Part shown: one piece after another, positions 43,001-55,724 of the stretch
Layout of the letters: each line of letters starts with the position of its first letter
How positions within the stretch are numbered: position 1 is the first letter of the stretch
DNA from: Pycnopodia helianthoides
Lineage: Eukaryota; Echinodermata; Asteroidea; Forcipulatida; Asteriidae
Reading direction: 5' to 3'
Assembly: GCA_032158295.1 (NCBI GenBank)
Contig: CM063246.1
Coordinates: 3,443,371-3,507,370 of the forward strand
DNA: 64,000 bases
Position numbers and translations under genes: made by a program
Notes under the pieces: model-generated
The model's input: only the letters and a program-made list of their open reading frames with translations
The model's database searches: none
Told to the model about the DNA's origin: nothing

Positions 43001-46000
43001 CCCCAAGAGAGATGAGGCCACTTTACATTTATGGGCGTGTTTTCTACCTTCGCACGTGTGATTGTAAAGTGAACGAAAAACCACAAGTTACGGAATTCGG
43101 AAGCACATACAGTACATGTACACACACACGCACACCCCCACATACAGGTACAGGTACAGGTACAGGTACAGGTACAGATACAGGTACAGGTACAGGTACA
43201 GGTACAGGTACAGGTACAGGTACAGGTACAGGTACAGGTACAGGTGCAGGTACAGGTACAGGTACAGGTACAGGTGCAGGTACAGGTACAGGTACAGGTA
43301 CATGTTCATGTACATGTTTATATGTACATTTACAAACACACATGTATACTGTATGCATTGGCTTTTTTACGTGCAGAATATAGAGAAACCCATCCAAACG
43401 AGTAAAGCTACATGAATTGTTTTTAAAAACAAAATTTAAATACAAAGTTTAAAATGTGACGAAGCGTCGGCAACATTTTGTTTGAACTAAAACGAAAGGG
43501 CAGAATCCACACTGAAACCAGGTGCAGATTCTGAGTCAATCCCCATAAAAGCGGTCGAGGGCAACCTGTATGTCAATACATCGTTGGGAATGACCGGGAT
43601 TTTGCCAAACTGTCCATACCTTAAAAAAAACGAACCTTGGAAACTGGCGCACTTGACGGGGGTAATTGTCCTATACTTCCTGCATTTTCTTGCGTCCTGA
43701 CACTTTAATATTAATAGCTCCATGCTTCATTGCTCTATCATGCTTATACCATCCATACCTCCATAAAGCACGAAGCTATTATAGCTCCATGCATAGAGCA
43801 ATGCAAATGTGAGGCCTCAAAGCTTTCCGATTTATTTCAGTCCAACTTATTCTTCATGTTCCTTTTTCCTCCTGTAGTTTAAGACCTATGCCTTTTGGCC
43901 TTTAACGGTATTAACGTAAGCAAGGGTTTCGGGCTAAAGATGTTCCACTTTGTTCCCAGATGAATATCCACCCAGTTCTTCTCAAAAAATTATAAAACCC
44001 TTTTCACAGTCCTGCCAAATTCCTCTGTCCACCCAGACCACACATTCCATTCCCACAGTTCCCACACCAAACCAATGATGTCCTCAGCCTAGTCTGTGTT
44101 CTTCACGTCAAACCTGTTTCGCGAGGCATGGCGAAGTGTGCAAAGTGCGCACGCGCTAAGACTGATTCCGGTAGAAAACACGCCCATTATGTAAAGTGGC
44201 CTCATCTCTCCTGGAAAAAATAAAACGCTATCCGGACAACAGTAAGGGCGACATCGAATATCTTTGCACCATATGAAAGATCTTAAGGTATCGTAGAATT
44301 CCGTGTGACCTTTACTTCCGGGCAAAACCGGAAGTTGAAGTGAAATTAAATTGAGGTCTTCAAAACCCGAACACCTGGTGTTTGTAATTTCACAAAAACT
44401 CAATCTCGTTGTTAAGTCTATATTTTGTTATGTGAATCTACTTAGAAGTATCTTTATTTCTTTGCTTCTTGAAATTTGTAATTGTTGATTCATGTGTTTC
44501 CTTGTTCCTTTTTTGGTCGTATTTCTTTTGTCTTAAATGATTTATATGTTTGATTGCTTGAGGTCTTGTGTATTTCGTTGTTTTAAGACTCCACATTGGC
44601 CCAAAATTCTCAAGACCCAAATGGCCTGTTACTATGGCACCGGGCTATTTATTGATTTTAGAAGTCTATTTTGCTTACGTGCACCCCAAGTCCTTTCATC
44701 TCACGAAGTATAAAAAACAAATTAATTATTTTTTGACAGTGGACACATATGTCAAGTATTTACGTGAGATGACTCAGTATCTTACACTAGATTGGGACGC
44801 ACTCAAAGTTTGAATGCGTTAAACAGCTCGTCTTACAGATAAACCGACACTGACAGCCACACACTATCTGTAAAACAAAACATACAAAGAGACAAACAGC
44901 TCATCTAACATAAGTCTTGATCGGCGACGTTCGTTTTGTTAACGCGGTCGCCAATAGTTATCGCAACACGAATTACTGGAGAAGAGATATCGGTATAATA
45001 AAAAAACAATTCTGGATCAGAGTCGTAGACTTGACCAGTGGTGCACTAAATAGAGAGAAACTCATGCACGGAGCCTCATATGTAAACCTGCAACTTTTTC
45101 TGTAGATTAAAGATTTGAAAGTCATGGCTTTGATGGATTGTTGAAAAAAAATTGTCCAATATTGTGCCCATGAGGTCGTTGACTTTTAAACTGGAGCATT
45201 TGCTGGGACACTAGCCCCCTAAAAATGACCCTATTTTTCTAAAAGGCGCGGAGTCATCTTTTCAAATTAGAGTCTAACCAGCTTAGTCGGTCAGGGGGTG
45301 CTTTTTAAAAACTGTGGACGAGCCTAGCTCAAAAGCCTAACTGCTAACCTACCAAAGAGGTTGAGAGACTTTAAAGTTTTTTGTGAGTATTTTTGAATAT
45401 TTAGCATTTAGCATTGGTTGCTGCGGGGAGCTTTTTTTAGTGTGCTTCACACCAGTCCCTCCGAGCCAGAGCCGAGTATTGAGACAGTTGCGACAACTTG
45501 CGATTGAAAGCTATTGTTGGTAATGTAGAGAACCCAAGTGCGCCCTCAGTGTTCAACTGTCTAATCCAACTTTGTGGTTACCATATTTACGATAGAAAGT
45601 TAAGTTTGGGTCTGCGACCTTTAGATTCACTCTCATTTCCATTTTAGCTTCGAGCAAGAGAGAGCGCATTCATTTTCTTTTGGCACTTCTCTCTTTTTTG
45701 TAGGGAGCATTGCTCTAGCCATGCTCCAAATAGTTTTTATTTGGGAGGGATAATATCCTCGAGCATTTAACTCTTTGCTTTATGAGAGAAATATCGTCAT
45801 CTGATTGAATCATTGTAATTTGTAAACATGTAAATTTAAGTTGTATGTGTAATGTAGCCAGCCTCGTGTTGACCTTTCGCCTTAAGTGACGGCTGTGCAT
45901 TGTGTATTGTTCAATGTATATGGGTGCTATCATGGAGGTATACATTAATATCTACCTCCATGGTGCTACAGGAGGATTCAAGCCAGTACAGGAGATTATT

Positions 46001-46487
46001 TTATATTTTATTATTTTATTATTTTATATCATCTGGATTTTGCTTTTTCTTTGTATTCTGGTGATTGCTCGTCCTTTTTAAATAGAGGACAGGCCTGCTT
46101 CCCGTGTCTCTACAGTGAAAAAAAAACACGAAAAAACCCCGAATGTGTGCAAATAGGGAGCCAGACTAGAGTACACGTTAGGTTCTGCTACAATTTGACC
46201 GAAAATAGCGCACAGCAATCACGTGGCTGCACAAAACTGGTCCCTCTATATCGCAACTCTCTCAATACATAGCTCAGCTCCGAGCCAGTCGATGTTGCGT
46301 CCTCTACCGTGGTTAATACAGAAACTAGCGTCGCCAATCAAGACTTAAATATGAGATACAAACTGACAACAAAGGCAAAATTTGGACTAGAAGACAACCA
46401 AGCACTGAACCTTTGTGTAGAATTAATTTCCAGCTTACCTTGGCTGTCTTGGGTAGAAGATTCGAAGGAATCAGTAGCACAACCACT
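40014..46487 (-). CDS. Unnamed gene, 3' part; Trp/Cys-rich domain protein
   Basis: Four minus-strand exons with GT/AG borders and matching phases: 46487-46439 (49 nt, ending phase 1), 42381-42216, 41109-40934 and the terminal exon 40209-40014 ending in TAG. Two overlapping AATAAA signals lie 11-20 bp beyond the stop. The joined C-terminal domain of about 180 aa shows [22 protein letters not shown], then [75 protein letters not shown] and HCSWDRDD. I recall the pattern (W-LVF, VKL-LY, FNG-S-WF, YF-I-G, RFFINR-YGGC--D-GWL) from unnamed, probably secreted, marine-invertebrate proteins, but cannot name a domain. Exon 42381-42216 needs a one-base frame change between about 42310 and 42285, so it is either an assembly indel or a lesion. 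Upstream exons and any signal peptide were not found. Confidence 0.7.
43144..43303 (+). repeat. (ACAGGT)n hexanucleotide array
   Basis: About 26 units of ACAGGT with a few variants (ACAGAT, GCAGGT). All frames are open, so it gives Thr-Gly, Tyr-Arg and Val-Pro repeat peptides that are not genes. It lies in the intron between the 49-nt exon and the 166-nt exon of the 40-46 kb gene. Confidence 0.95.
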
Positions 46488-47380
46488 CTGTAGAGGAAAA
46501 CATACCATATTATGACGCGTGGTACATTAATTTTTTTTTTGAGATGCAATCAGGCCGTGATTTCTTATTTTTTAACACATGAACTTATGACAATGTATTT
46601 CAAAAACACATTCCTATTATTATAGGTACGCTTAATTCTACAAAATGCTACTATATAAACCAAGGTAGTTTATAAATAATGGATAATGAAGAACATTGTA
46701 GTTTGCTGTGAAAGGGGTACACTTAAAGTTTTCAGCTACTTTTGGCTCAAAAGATAACCCAGAAAGGCTTAGAATACATTAAAGAGAATCGTTCCCCTGA
46801 GGTCCTCAAAAGTGGCACCAGACCAACGTATTGGAATGCACCAAAGAGCATCTACATTTCAAGAATGTTTACTCCGACTCCAAGCTGCCGTAGTAAGCTT
46901 ACGATACAAAACTTGCACATTTCCATTTTTCGCCAAATTACTTTTGTTTTTTAATTTTTAGTAAAATAGAACAGATTGTACCAGCAAACAACGTCTTCTT
47001 CAAATTTTTGTACAGTGCCCTTGAGCAGGCCCCAGTCCACATCATCCGTTTAGCTTCACGCTGCCCTCTTGCATTGTTTAATACGAATATCCGACATTTC
47101 AATGTGATATTATTAAGGATTACGTAAATTCAAAATATATAAATTTTTATCTCACTAAGATTATTTCAAAATCATCTTTTCCCCCCACTGTTTTTTTAAT
47201 ACAGATCTTGACCTTTTAATCTATTTGAAACAACATCAGTCATGTCAAAATTTGTCTCAAAATGACCCAGAAATTGGTCAAACAGACGCCAAATCTGAGT
47301 CCAAATCCCATTTGTGACCATTTGTTTCCAAGTCAGCCTGGCCCAGAATAGTTAACGCGCTCTGGGCTCGAAATATATGG
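44347..47380 (+). repeat. 3034-bp tandem duplication, copy 1
   Basis: The offset to copy 2 is exactly 3034 bp from the start (TAAATTGAGGTCTTCAAAAC at 44347 and 47381) to about 46796. Every stretch I compared there is identical. After that, small indels in homopolymers (CCCC/CCC, AAAA/AAA, T runs) and substitutions appear towards the end. The unit includes the 49-nt exon at 46439-46487. TAAATT is present at the start, at the junction and at the end. Confidence 0.93.
45931..45962. repeat. Palindrome with CATGGAGGTA arms
   Basis: CATGGAGGTA (45931-45940) faces TACCTCCATG (45953-45962) around ATTAATATC-type loop bases. The copy in the tandem duplicate is at 48965-48996. Arms match the perfect palindrome at 33502-33525. 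Confidence 0.85.
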
Positions 47381-50300
47381 TAAATTGAGGTCTTCAAAAC
47401 CCGAACACCTGGTGTTTGTAATTTCACAAAAACTCAATCTCGTTGTTAAGTCTATATTTTGTTATGTGAATCTACTTAGAAGTATCTTTATTTCTTTGCT
47501 TCTTGAAATTTGTAATTGTTGATTCATGTGTTTCCTTGTTCCTTTTTTGGTCGTATTTCTTTTGTCTTAAATGATTTATATGTTTGATTGCTTGAGGTCT
47601 TGTGTATTTCGTTGTTTTAAGACTCCACATTGGCCCAAAATTCTCAAGACCCAAATGGCCTGTTACTATGGCACCGGGCTATTTATTGATTTTAGAAGTC
47701 TATTTTGCTTACGTGCACCCCAAGTCCTTTCATCTCACGAAGTATAAAAAACAAATTAATTATTTTTTGACAGTGGACACATATGTCAAGTATTTACGTG
47801 AGATGACTCAGTATCTTACACTAGATTGGGACGCACTCAAAGTTTGAATGCGTTAAACAGCTCGTCTTACAGATAAACCGACACTGACAGCCACACACTA
47901 TCTGTAAAACAAAACATACAAAGAGACAAACAGCTCATCTAACATAAGTCTTGATCGGCGACGTTCGTTTTGTTAACGCGGTCGCCAATAGTTATCGCAA
48001 CACGAATTACTGGAGAAGAGATATCGGTATAATAAAAAAACAATTCTGGATCAGAGTCGTAGACTTGACCAGTGGTGCACTAAATAGAGAGAAACTCATG
48101 CACGGAGCCTCATATGTAAACCTGCAACTTTTTCTGTAGATTAAAGATTTGAAAGTCATGGCTTTGATGGATTGTTGAAAAAAAATTGTCCAATATTGTG
48201 CCCATGAGGTCGTTGACTTTTAAACTGGAGCATTTGCTGGGACACTAGCCCCCTAAAAATGACCCTATTTTTCTAAAAGGCGCGGAGTCATCTTTTCAAA
48301 TTAGAGTCTAACCAGCTTAGTCGGTCAGGGGGTGCTTTTTAAAAACTGTGGACGAGCCTAGCTCAAAAGCCTAACTGCTAACCTACCAAAGAGGTTGAGA
48401 GACTTTAAAGTTTTTTGTGAGTATTTTTGAATATTTAGCATTTAGCATTGGTTGCTGCGGGGAGCTTTTTTTAGTGTGCTTCACACCAGTCCCTCCGAGC
48501 CAGAGCCGAGTATTGAGACAGTTGCGACAACTTGCGATTGAAAGCTATTGTTGGTAATGTAGAGAACCCAAGTGCGCCCTCAGTGTTCAACTGTCTAATC
48601 CAACTTTGTGGTTACCATATTTACGATAGAAAGTTAAGTTTGGGTCTGCGACCTTTAGATTCACTCTCATTTCCATTTTAGCTTCGAGCAAGAGAGAGCG
48701 CATTCATTTTCTTTTGGCACTTCTCTCTTTTTTGTAGGGAGCATTGCTCTAGCCATGCTCCAAATAGTTTTTATTTGGGAGGGATAATATCCTCGAGCAT
48801 TTAACTCTTTGCTTTATGAGAGAAATATCGTCATCTGATTGAATCATTGTAATTTGTAAACATGTAAATTTAAGTTGTATGTGTAATGTAGCCAGCCTCG
48901 TGTTGACCTTTCGCCTTAAGTGACGGCTGTGCATTGTGTATTGTTCAATGTATATGGGTGCTATCATGGAGGTATACATTAATATCTACCTCCATGGTGC
49001 TACAGGAGGATTCAAGCCAGTACAGGAGATTATTTTATATTTTATTATTTTATTATTTTATATCATCTGGATTTTGCTTTTTCTTTGTATTCTGGTGATT
49101 GCTCGTCCTTTTTAAATAGAGGACAGGCCTGCTTCCCGTGTCTCTACAGTGAAAAAAAAACACGAAAAAACCCCGAATGTGTGCAAATAGGGAGCCAGAC
49201 TAGAGTACACGTTAGGTTCTGCTACAATTTGACCGAAAATAGCGCACAGCAATCACGTGGCTGCACAAAACTGGTCCCTCTATATCGCAACTCTCTCAAT
49301 ACATAGCTCAGCTCCGAGCCAGTCGATGTTGCGTCCTCTACCGTGGTTAATACAGAAACTAGCGTCGCCAATCAAGACTTAAATATGAGATACAAACTGA
49401 CAACAAAGGCAAAATTTGGACTAGAAGACAACCAAGCACTGAACCTTTGTGTAGAATTAATTTCCAGCTTACCTTGGCTGTCTTGGGTAGAAGATTCGAA
49501 GGAATCAGTAGCACAACCACTCTGTAGAGGAAAACATACCATATTATGACGCGTGGTACATTAATTTTTTTTTTGAGATGCAATCAGGCCGTGATTTCTT
49601 ATTTTTTAACACATGAACTTATGACAATGTATTTCAAAAACACATTCCTATTATTATAGGTACGCTTAATTCTACAAAATGCTACTATATAAACCAAGGT
49701 AGTTTATAAATAATGGATAATGAAGAACATTGTAGTTTGCTGTGAAAGGGGTACACTTAAAGTTTTCAGCTACTTTTGGCTCAAAAGATAACCCAGAAAG
49801 GCTTAGAATACATTAAAGAGAATCGTTCCCTGAGGTCCTCAAAAGTGGCACCAGACCAACGTATTGGAATGCACCAAAGAGCATCTACATTTCAAGAATG
49901 TTTACTCCGACTCCAAGCTGCCGTAGTAAGCTTACGATACAAACTTGCACATTTCCATTTTTCGCCAAATTACTTTTGTTTTTTAATTTTTAGTAAAATA
50001 GAACAGATTGTACCAGCAAACAACGTCTTCTTCAAATTTTTGTACAGTGCCCTTGAGCAGGCCCCAGTCCACATCATCCGTTTAGCTTCACGCTGCCCTC
50101 TTGCATTGTTTAATACGAATATCCGACATTTCAATGTGATATTATTAAGGATTACGTAAATTCATAATATATATATTTTTATCTCACAAAGAATATTTCA
50201 AAATCATCTTTTCCCCCCACTGTTTTTTAATACAGATCTTGACCTTTTAATCTATTTGAAACCAAAATCAGTCATGTCAAAATTTGTCTCAAAATGACCC

Positions 50301-50417
50301 AGAAATTGGTCAAACTGACGCCAAATCTGAGTCCAAATCCCATTTGTTGACCAGTTTCCAAGTCAGCCTGGCCCAGAATAGGTTAACGTCCTCTGGGGCT
50401 CGAAATTATGGTAAATT
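47381..50417 (+). repeat. 3034-bp tandem duplication, copy 2
   Basis: Second unit, ending at TAAATT (50412-50417) before CTGACCGACG. Differences from copy 1 concentrate in the last 600 bp. Confidence 0.93.
49473..49521 (-). CDS. Duplicate copy of the 49-nt exon
   Basis: Identical to 46439-46487, with acceptor TTTCCTCTACAG and donor CAAG|GTAAGC preserved. It encodes [16 protein letters not shown] plus one base. Splicing this copy to the downstream copy would give GAG TGG TTG TGC TAC TGA, a quick stop, so only one copy can be used in a productive transcript. Confidence 0.7.
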
Positions 50418-51682
50418 CTGACCGACGTCATGTGATTTAAAAAGATAACCGTTTATTTTTACAATCCACTCAAACAGCATTCAAATTCGCAGCAGATTTA
50501 TGCTAAAATATCTAGTTGAGCCTACTCTGCTAAATTAATAATAATAATAATAATACTAATAATACTAATAATACCAAAACTTATATAGCGCCCTAATCAT
50601 GTAGACATGCTCTAGGGCGCTGAACATGGCAATATGGATAAGTGAAAAATAAGAATTGGAATTATAACAATGGGAGTATAAATACTTAAAAACATTCAAC
50701 CAGTTAGTAAACAAACTCAATAAATAGAGTTTCCTGAAGTATTAAGAATGCAATTTGGTTAAAAACTAAAATACAAAACATTATTAAACACTGCAATCAT
50801 TAACAGTAGGCTAAAATTACACATTGATTATTAACAATTAAATTGAACATTGATTATTAACAATTAAATTGAATACTACGGAGCCCTTAAAGAGACAGGT
50901 AAAACATAAATGAAACGGTATTAAAAAAAAAAATGCAAACAATTTGTTGCCTTTAAAAATGATTTCATTTCCTCAAATGAAATAATATTTCGAGGGAGCG
51001 AAACTATATTTCGAGGGAACGACGTAATTTATCCCCGAAGTATTATTTTGCTCCCTCTAAATATTAATTTCCCCCCTTCCTTTTAATGCCAGTCTGTTGG
51101 CTCTGCTTAATAAATTAAGAAATTTGCAGACTGTTGTCATTTTGTTGATTTTAAAGTTTAAGTATTAATTTAACTGACTGGAAACTGAACAATCTTCTCT
51201 TCATAATTCAACCAAAAATTACTGCTGAGCGGTTGGTGTTCACACCTTTTTCAGACTGTTTCTAAGGGAATTATATTGTTTATGATAATTAAAATTTCGT
51301 TCATTTTAGAAAACGGATAGTATATCAAAAACCCTCAATCAAAACAACTCATTCCCACATGATACACAATTGTAGTAGGATCATACCAAGTGAGATTACA
51401 TGTTTGCCATACTCTTGCTTTTATTAGATGTTTAAGAATGCATTCAATAACGAAAGACACATGCTTTGCCTTCAATATTGAGTACACAGCAATATTCACT
51501 GTTTGATTGTGAGGATACTGGTTTGAGAGGATACTATGTCTACAATGATTCAACCCTTCAAGAAACTATGTGAAGTACATGCAATTATACAATGATTGCA
51601 TTTTTAGGAGATGGCAACAAAAGGTGAGGATGAAGGATCTATCAAACAGCTTATTTAAATAATACAAGAAGAAATTCACAAA
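50418..51682. other. Non-coding with a retroelement 3' end
   Basis: At 50535-50660, an (AAT)n run is followed by ACTTATATAGCGCCCTAATC and GCTCTAGGGCGCTGAACATG, the kind of GCGC-box sequence found at the ends of invertebrate retroelements. A 26-bp stretch (ACATTGATTATTAACAATTA core) is repeated directly near 50820 and 50846. Nothing else recognised. Confidence 0.5.
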
Positions 51683-54432
51683 ATGGCACCAAACACCAAG
51701 ACTCTCAAAGACCACTGGTTGAGAAAATACAGTCATCGCCGCAAGCGTCGAGTTGACGAAGGAACTAGTATCCAGGCTGCAATTAAGACATACCCCGCGC
51801 TCACCGATCCAAAACTTGTAAGTTTACAACCATCTGAACTTACTCAACTTTTCAAATGTGAATAGGTGGCATGTAGGTAACCATCTTACCTGAAATTCAA
51901 ATCATTGTTTTGACTGTTGTGTGTCTTTCAGTTGGTTTTTGAAAAATGTTTTCAAAGCGTGAATTAGACAGAATAAGCTGTTTTAGGGAATAAAGTCTAC
52001 ATATAACTGAAACCATTTATAATTTTCAAATTTTGGTTTGCAGCTCTGTTACGAATTGCGTCTCATTCATAGTTCTAACGTAGCTAAAGAAATGAGTACC
52101 TCACTGGAAAAGTATTCTACCAAAATTGTCAGCGTTGTCAGAGGGAAGAAAGCAGCTCATAACTTGCTAGTAAACTTGGATGAGAAGAAGAGAACTTCCC
52201 GTAGGGAAGATATTGCTCGGTATAGGTACGTAAACATGATTATAGTACTGGAGTGCGGGGGAGGGGGTGCTATATTTGTCTCATTGTTGGGTTATACCAT
52301 AGTGGAGCATAATAGCATCCCAATCGTTGAGATGGTTAGTGGAAATTGAGAATTACAGGTTTAGATTTCCAAATTGATTTTCTTTTTTTTCTCTTTCTTT
52401 TTTGTGGCCTTCCCTACATTTTTAATGAGAAACGGGGTCTGCTTTATACAACAAGTGATGAACAGGTATGTGATTCAGGTTATACTGACTCGGATGTTTG
52501 TGAGTTTGCATTACCCCAAAAAACACTATTACAACGGATAACAAGACATACACATTTGTATGTTAGTGATTTTTGTGACAGTCAAATTGGAGAAATAAAC
52601 GAAGGCAATGTTTATGATAATCTCACTAAAAGCATGAGCATGCTCTCTTTGAAACTGCGAGAACAGCACATCATTCCCAGTGTGAGTTTTGTATCACAAT
52701 ACAGGCAATTTTGTTAAATTTTGTTGAAAAATCCTTGCCACAATGGTTGACATGCATGTAGTAAAGTTTCAACACAGCATCAGCTGGAGCAATACTGTGT
52801 CAATTACTTGATCATGGGTAAGCCTGTTGAAGTTTTTTTTGGTCGATCATGCATGGAAAGAAGCAATCTATGCAGTATATTCCTATTCTAGATAGGTCAT
52901 TAAACTCATCCTAGCTAATGAGAATATTGTATCACATATTTTATAGCGTGAAAAAAGCCCTGATCATGATAATAATATCTTGTGCAGGTTCTCTGATGGA
53001 GATTTATTTAAAGAGAATCTTTTTTTCTCTTCAGAAAGCATGGATCATGTGAAATTGTGGCTACATTTTTACATTGATGAATTTGGCATTTTCAACCCTT
53101 TAGGATCAAAGCACAGCGGGAAAAAATTGACTGCGGCATACTTTACGATATATAGGCAACACCGATGCAAAGTATCGGTCAAAACTTCAAGACAACTACT
53201 TGTGCTTGCTTGTGCGGTATACAATTATCGGAAGGGTATCACGTACAAATATGTGTTTTGGCACCTTAAAAGGGATCTCAATAGTTTCAAATATGAGGGT
53301 TTGAGCATCACTTATCAAGGCCGTTTGTTGCATTTCAAAGGTATTATGGTGATAATGTCTGCAGACAACTTGTCAGCCAAGAAGGTAGGAGGTTTCCAAA
53401 GAAACTTTAATGCAGGCTGTGTGTGTAGAGTGTGCATGACCAGAAAGGACGATTTGGCTACAAAAACCTCTGATGATGATTGTGTAATACGCACCCAAAG
53501 ATATACATAAATACCACTTGGATGCCATTGAACATGATGCATCTAAATGTTCAATATATGGTGTTCGAGAAGATTGAGTGTCTGCCACCTGATATTATGC
53601 ATGATTGCATGGAAGGTGTATTTGTATGGACAGTTCAAGTTGTTTTGCATTCTTTGATAGCTGATACAGAAGTATCATTTACTCTCAATGATGTAAATAC
53701 TGCTATACTTGATCTCCAGTATGGGCAAAATGATACAAGAAATAAACCCTCAAAAATGTCCAGGTCAATGCTTAACAAAGGAATATCTGGGAAAGCTTCA
53801 GAAAGGTGGTGCTTTTTCCGTCTATTACCTCAGATGATAGGGCACAAAGTTCCGTCGGAAGCAATGATTGGAAATTGTATCTGTTGTGTCGAAAAATTTG
53901 AGATTTTGTAATGGCACCAGTGTTCCGGAAAACTTGGGTTTTTGTGCCTCAAAAACATAATCGCAGAATTTCTTGAAATGTATGTTAACTATGCAGAAAT
54001 GTTTCCTTGCAAGTTACACTATCTAATTCACTCAAAACGACTAATGCTTTTGTTTGTTCCTCTTAAGCATTTATGGTATATGCGTTTTGAAGCCAAACAT
54101 CAATACCTTAAAAGTTAGCAAATGTCATATGTAACTTTCGCAATGGTGCTTTAACATTAGCAAAACGGCACCAACTAAGGCAGTGTTGGGAACACAGTAG
54201 AAAATTGCCGCTTGGAACTGTGAGAGCTGGAAGTGGTATTGAGTTAACATTTCAAAGTCTTCCAGTAGATTTACAAGTAGGGTTAGCGGAGACCTGGCAG
54301 GCCAATGACTTGCATTTACACGACCAAGATGTACTTTACAAGTTTAACACAATAGAAAAAGATTGTGTTAAATCTGTCACCAATGACTGCTTTGTTGTAG
54401 ATTTGATGCATAAAGCAATTCCAGTGTTGTAG
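51683..54432 (+). pseudogene. Decayed intron-containing transposon-type gene
   Basis: Exon-like pieces on the plus strand: 51683 to about 51819 (donor CTT|GTAAGT), about 52043 to about 52227 (acceptor TTTGCAG, donor TATAG|GTACGT), about 52428-52681 (donor CAGT|GTGAGT), 52988-53510 and frame-broken continuations to 54432. The peptide includes FYIDEFGIFNPLGSKHSGKK, MSADNLSAKKVGGFQRNF, CRVCMTRKDD, then in another frame HLDAIEHDASKCSIYGVRE and in a third KIECLPPDIMHDCMEGV, later PLKHLWYMRFEAKHQYLK and AKRHQLRQCW. These match an unnamed transposon-type protein family I recall from fish and marine invertebrates (Y-DE---NP-G, GDN---GGF, PPD-MHD--EG, RHQ---CW), possibly with Asp catalytic residues. 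Frameshifts near 53510, 53570 and 54120 mean it cannot be expressed intact. Confidence 0.65.
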
Positions 54433-54721
54433 AACTGATGCATAATGAAATTCCAGTGTTTGTTGTTATTAAGTTTATAATATGCTTCAGGAGCATGTGG
54501 TTTGTGTGTGGATGCATGGTATTACCTAGTGAGCGTTTTGATGAGCATATGTTTGCTTACAGAGTGAAAAGAAAAGCTGATTGGATTGTGTTCACCTGGA
54601 CAAGAGAAAGATAATTATGCTTTGGATATGTACCGTAATGATTTACTGGTTCAGACTATACACCAATGCGATACAAATCGACTGTGTATTTATAAAGTAC
54701 AGTGTAGTTTTACTGCCTGCT

Positions 54722-54975
54722 GTACTGTGTGTGAAGAGTTCTGTGTAATGAAAGGTTTTCAGAGCACATTTAAATGAAGATTTTCCATATTTGGAGGTTT
54801 AAAGATCACAAGTTTGACCAAATACTGCCATTACATAATATTTAAGCAAATGGCGCACGTTTTAATCACGTAGTAGTTTTGTTGCCCGATATACTCTGAA
54901 GAGCTTTGTGTAATGAAAGGTTTCAGAGCACATATAGATGAAGATTTTGCATATTTGGGGGTTTGAAATTCACAA
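54722..54975 (+). repeat. Diverged direct repeat, period about 166 bp
   Basis: GTGTAATGAAAGGTTTTCAG, AGCACAT and ATGAAGATTTTCCATATTTG recur as TGTGTAATGAAAGGTTTCAG, AGCACAT and ATGAAGATTTTGCATATTTG. This follows the decayed transposon gene and may be part of its 3' region. Confidence 0.75.
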
Positions 54976-55724
54976 GTTTGTTCAAATACTTGTACATAGT
55001 TTTGGAATCATGCGGATGGGACAGTGAGGGAAAATTACATGAACATTTTTTGGGGTCGTAAATATGTATTGCCTTACGAATAATGTCAAAAATATTAGCA
55101 GCAAAAATGTTTGACAGATTTACATAACTTTTTTTAATGCAGGACTCTGATGGCAGTGTACACTGGCTACCCCCCATACGCATAAACTGCATAAAATTGT
55201 CGGAATGGGGATTTATAGTCAATGACACCAAGTATATGTAGACTTTTGTGGAAAACCATATAACTTGTAGCGGTAACATTTTAAGCCCCGTTTTCTTATG
55301 TAAATTAATGAAATGCAATTCAGTATTAATGTGACTTTATGTAATTTTAATGTTAGTTAATATTTAATTTCATTATGATCTACCATTATATTTACATATA
55401 TATTCAGCGCTTTTTAATTGAATTAATTTGCATGATGATTTGTGTTAAGAGTGGGACAATTTTTGTGTATGGGCAAACAATTACTGACTGGCTTGTATGT
55501 TACTCACAAATTAACTATGCGTATTTTGTCTCCAAGTCTGAGGAAAAAAAATGTTAACCACTTGAGGTTAACATGTTAACCACTGAAGTTGAACATGATT
55601 GCTTGAATAAATTCCTGTAATGTGAATATAATGTTTTTGTGTTATATATTTTTTAGGGAAAATTTGATGCAGTTTCATGTCTTGACTTTCTAGAACCCTG
55701 ATAGTTCCCCTGAGCAAAAATAGA
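54976..55724. other. Non-coding, nothing recognised
   Basis: AT-rich. A short direct repeat GTTAACCACTTGAGGTTAAC / GTTAACCACTGAAGTTGAAC lies at about 55553-55590. Confidence 0.4.

Noticed and set aside
42949..43445. Long Thr-Gly, Tyr-Arg and Val-Pro repeat open frames on both strands
   Set aside because: They are translations of the (ACAGGT)n array, open in all frames and lying in an intron.
44438..50159. Pairs of identical open frames suggesting conserved duplicated genes
   Set aside because: The identity comes from the recent 3034-bp tandem duplication. Apart from the 49-nt exon, none shows splice sites or known motifs.
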